Shown here in pieces: positions 35,792-37,366 of a stretch of DNA of 37,366 nucleotides (positions within the stretch are counted from its first letter, which is position 1; each line of letters starts with the position of its first letter). This DNA comes from Purshia tridentata (lineage: Eukaryota > Streptophyta > Magnoliopsida > Rosales > Rosaceae). The position numbers were made by a program, and so were the translations under genes. The notes beneath the pieces were generated by a model, which searched no databases, was not told the origin of the DNA, and saw only the letters and a list, made by a program, of their open reading frames with translations. The stretch covers positions 1 through 37,366 of the forward strand of contig QANT01003171.1 in assembly GCA_003254885.1 (NCBI GenBank). Reading direction: 5' to 3'.

Positions 35792-37366
35792 ATGAAGAAG
35801 ATGAAGGCCACAGAAAGTGAAATCAAAGACGAACAAAATGGCACATTGTATTGCACCTTTTTCAACGAGGATGGCACCCTTAAAGTCATTTCTTTCTCTA
35901 TTTACTACAAAAAATATGTGAATGGTACACATTCCTCTCTGTTTTCTTAGGGAAAATAGTTTTTTTGAAGTTTTTGGAATGATTAGGAGATTTTGGATGA
36001 AAGTTTCATTGGCTTAGTCTGAGTGTACCACCGTGCCGGTGAAATTAAACTATATCATCATCTTTATGGCATATATATTTTTAATTTTCATGATAAATTA
36101 ATTATTCCATTATAGAAATTTTTTAAATTATTATTATCGTAATTGATTAAAAGAAAAAAACGCTAGTTTCTCACCTATCAGCCTCTGCATTGTTCATTGC
36201 AGAAGTAAGATTGCAAGAAGGTTGGCCGGCGGTGGAATCTGCTTTAGAGAAGCATGGTATTTCATGTGAACTGAATCTGGTATGTCATGCTAAATAGAAT
36301 GTGATCTTTGTGAAATCAACTCTACATTTTGATCAGTGGTTTATTTCAAATTATATATGTGTGATTTGATATGAGCACATATTAAATTGTTGTATTTCTA
36401 ATTATTATGGTCAGGTTGAGCAGTCCATGACAGTCTCAGCAACCAAAAGGACTAAATCCTTTACAAAGGCTAGGCATCTTCTTAAACTCTTTTCTGTAAC
36501 TGTTTCTCCACATCTGGTACGTACAAATGGCAGATCCTTTGTTATTGCTTTTTTATCTGTTGCACATGAGCTATGAGCTATTCTATAAGTTAAATCGACT
36601 TGAAGTACTTTCTAAGGCTGTTGTTTCGATGTAATTCTTCAAGGCAACAACATGCCAATAGGATTGGTTGCAAGATGAATATTAATCACACATACATATA
36701 ATTTTATGTTAGATTACATCTTAATGAAAATCAGGCTCAGTTTTGTCTACCTTCATGAAGAAGTGATATTAATGACAATTTTTCTTTTTACTCGAAAACT
36801 CCAAGTATGTCTTAATTATTTCATGGAACTGATGTCTTAATTATTTCATGGAACTGATGTTTTATTTGACCTATATTGTATTAATTTTCTGATTTGAGTG
36901 CAAAACTTTTTGATTACAGGCGATAACAATACTGCAAGACAAAATGCAATGTATTGTCATTGAGGCCGACTCTAAGGTGGGTATTGATTAAAATTCCTTC
37001 CACCTGTCAATTTATCTTCAAAAAATTGCAAGTTATGAACCTTTTATCACTTATGTTTCTGGAAGCATTCCCTGTAGTTGTGGTGCAGGTAGGTTGTTTT
37101 CAGTTCAGGCTTCATGTAACATGGTGATTAGAGCTTTTGTTTGATGTTAGAAAGGTTTAGACTTTAGAGTTGGTTAGGGTTTAGTGAAACACAAATGTGA
37201 GATAGTACGAGGAATATAAGCCTGGGTGTCCTACTACCTATTCCATGAAGAGACAGACCCAATACTTCTTTTAAATGCTGGAGATTGCAAAAGCTCACTG
37301 TTTAGCTTGTTCTAATCTCTAGTATTGTGTACAGGAGAAATTTTGTACATGGGTGGATCGCTTCAG
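35792..37366 (+). CDS. Divergent KRR1-like (small-subunit processome KH protein) gene, 5' part; runs off the window
   Basis: KRR1 is a nucleolar KH-fold protein of the small-subunit processome, needed for 18S rRNA maturation. Visible exons: 35792-35924, 36203-36279, 36415-36516, 36920-36976 and from 37335 to the end; phases 1,0,0,0 join. The translation shows TLKVISFSIYYKKYVNEV, then LQEGWPAVESALEKHGISCE, LNLVEQSMTVSATKRT, KARHLLKLF, ITILQDKMQC and EKFCTWVDRF. These track KRR1 (WP..KSALKE.G..CELNLVEGSMTVSTTRKTRD.Y, KARDLIKLLSRSVP.PQAIKIL..E.QCDIIKIGN), but several normally invariant positions differ, the DPYII segment is shortened, and GNLVRNK before ERF is missing. The start codon is the first ATG in frame and precedes a Lys-rich start. 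It is probably a fast-evolving or decaying paralogue. Confidence 0.68.
36807..36856. repeat. 25-bp perfect tandem duplication in a KRR1-like intron
   Basis: ATGTCTTAATTATTTCATGG plus AACTG occurs twice in immediate succession (36807-36831, 36832-36856), followed by a partial third start (ATGTTTTATTT). The identity of the copies implies a recent event or an assembly artefact. Confidence 0.9.

Noticed and set aside
1..37366. CRISPR array, bacterial operon, phage or virus-derived genes, tRNA or rRNA genes
   Set aside because: Repeats found are tandem or dispersed without regular spacers, genes are spliced plant genes, and I recognised no RNA gene or viral domain by eye. A tRNAscan or Infernal run would settle small RNA genes.

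Overview
This is plant nuclear DNA, most likely from a core eudicot. It is AT-rich (with one unresolved base at 4714), has GT-AG introns inside long genes, long intergenic stretches with dinucleotide microsatellites and small transposon-like insertions, and every gene belongs to a plant family. I cannot name the species.

Layout. Positions 1-5900 hold no gene: AT-rich DNA, a GAAACT-type repeat, one small transposon-like insertion with a 10-bp target duplication, tandem duplications and a polypurine tract. A plus-strand CRWN/NMCP1 nuclear lamina-like gene (6384-12427, 8 coding exons, 1213 aa) follows. It converges on a minus-strand CBP/p300-type HAC histone acetyltransferase gene (22913-13465, 16 coding exons, 1590 aa). 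A second insertion with a 10-bp target duplication lies at 24058-24724. Two more minus-strand genes follow: a ZCCHC8-like zinc-knuckle/PSP protein (30512-25796, 8 coding exons, 641 aa), related to the NEXT nuclear exosome adaptor, and a GEX3 (GAMETE EXPRESSED 3)-like membrane protein (35489-32200, 10 coding exons, 659 aa). About 300 bp from GEX3, on the plus strand, a divergent KRR1-like gene (from 35792) runs off the window end.

I joined the exons by hand from splice signals, reading frame and recalled family sequence. All joins in the four complete genes keep an open frame. No transcript evidence was available.

The genes do not form a pathway, although CRWN, HAC, ZCCHC8 and KRR1 families all act in the nucleus or nucleolus. 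The most unusual locus is the HAC gene. It appears to lack the usual N-terminal TAZ zinc finger and Gln-rich region, and instead has a large exon built of four degenerate repeat units. Two of its introns carry decayed tandem copies of the neighbouring exon, and its last coding exon is a 49-nt piece outside the main ORF. Other points of interest are a GC-AG intron in CRWN that the frame requires, a U12-like donor in the ZCCHC8 gene, and the eroded KRR1-like copy.
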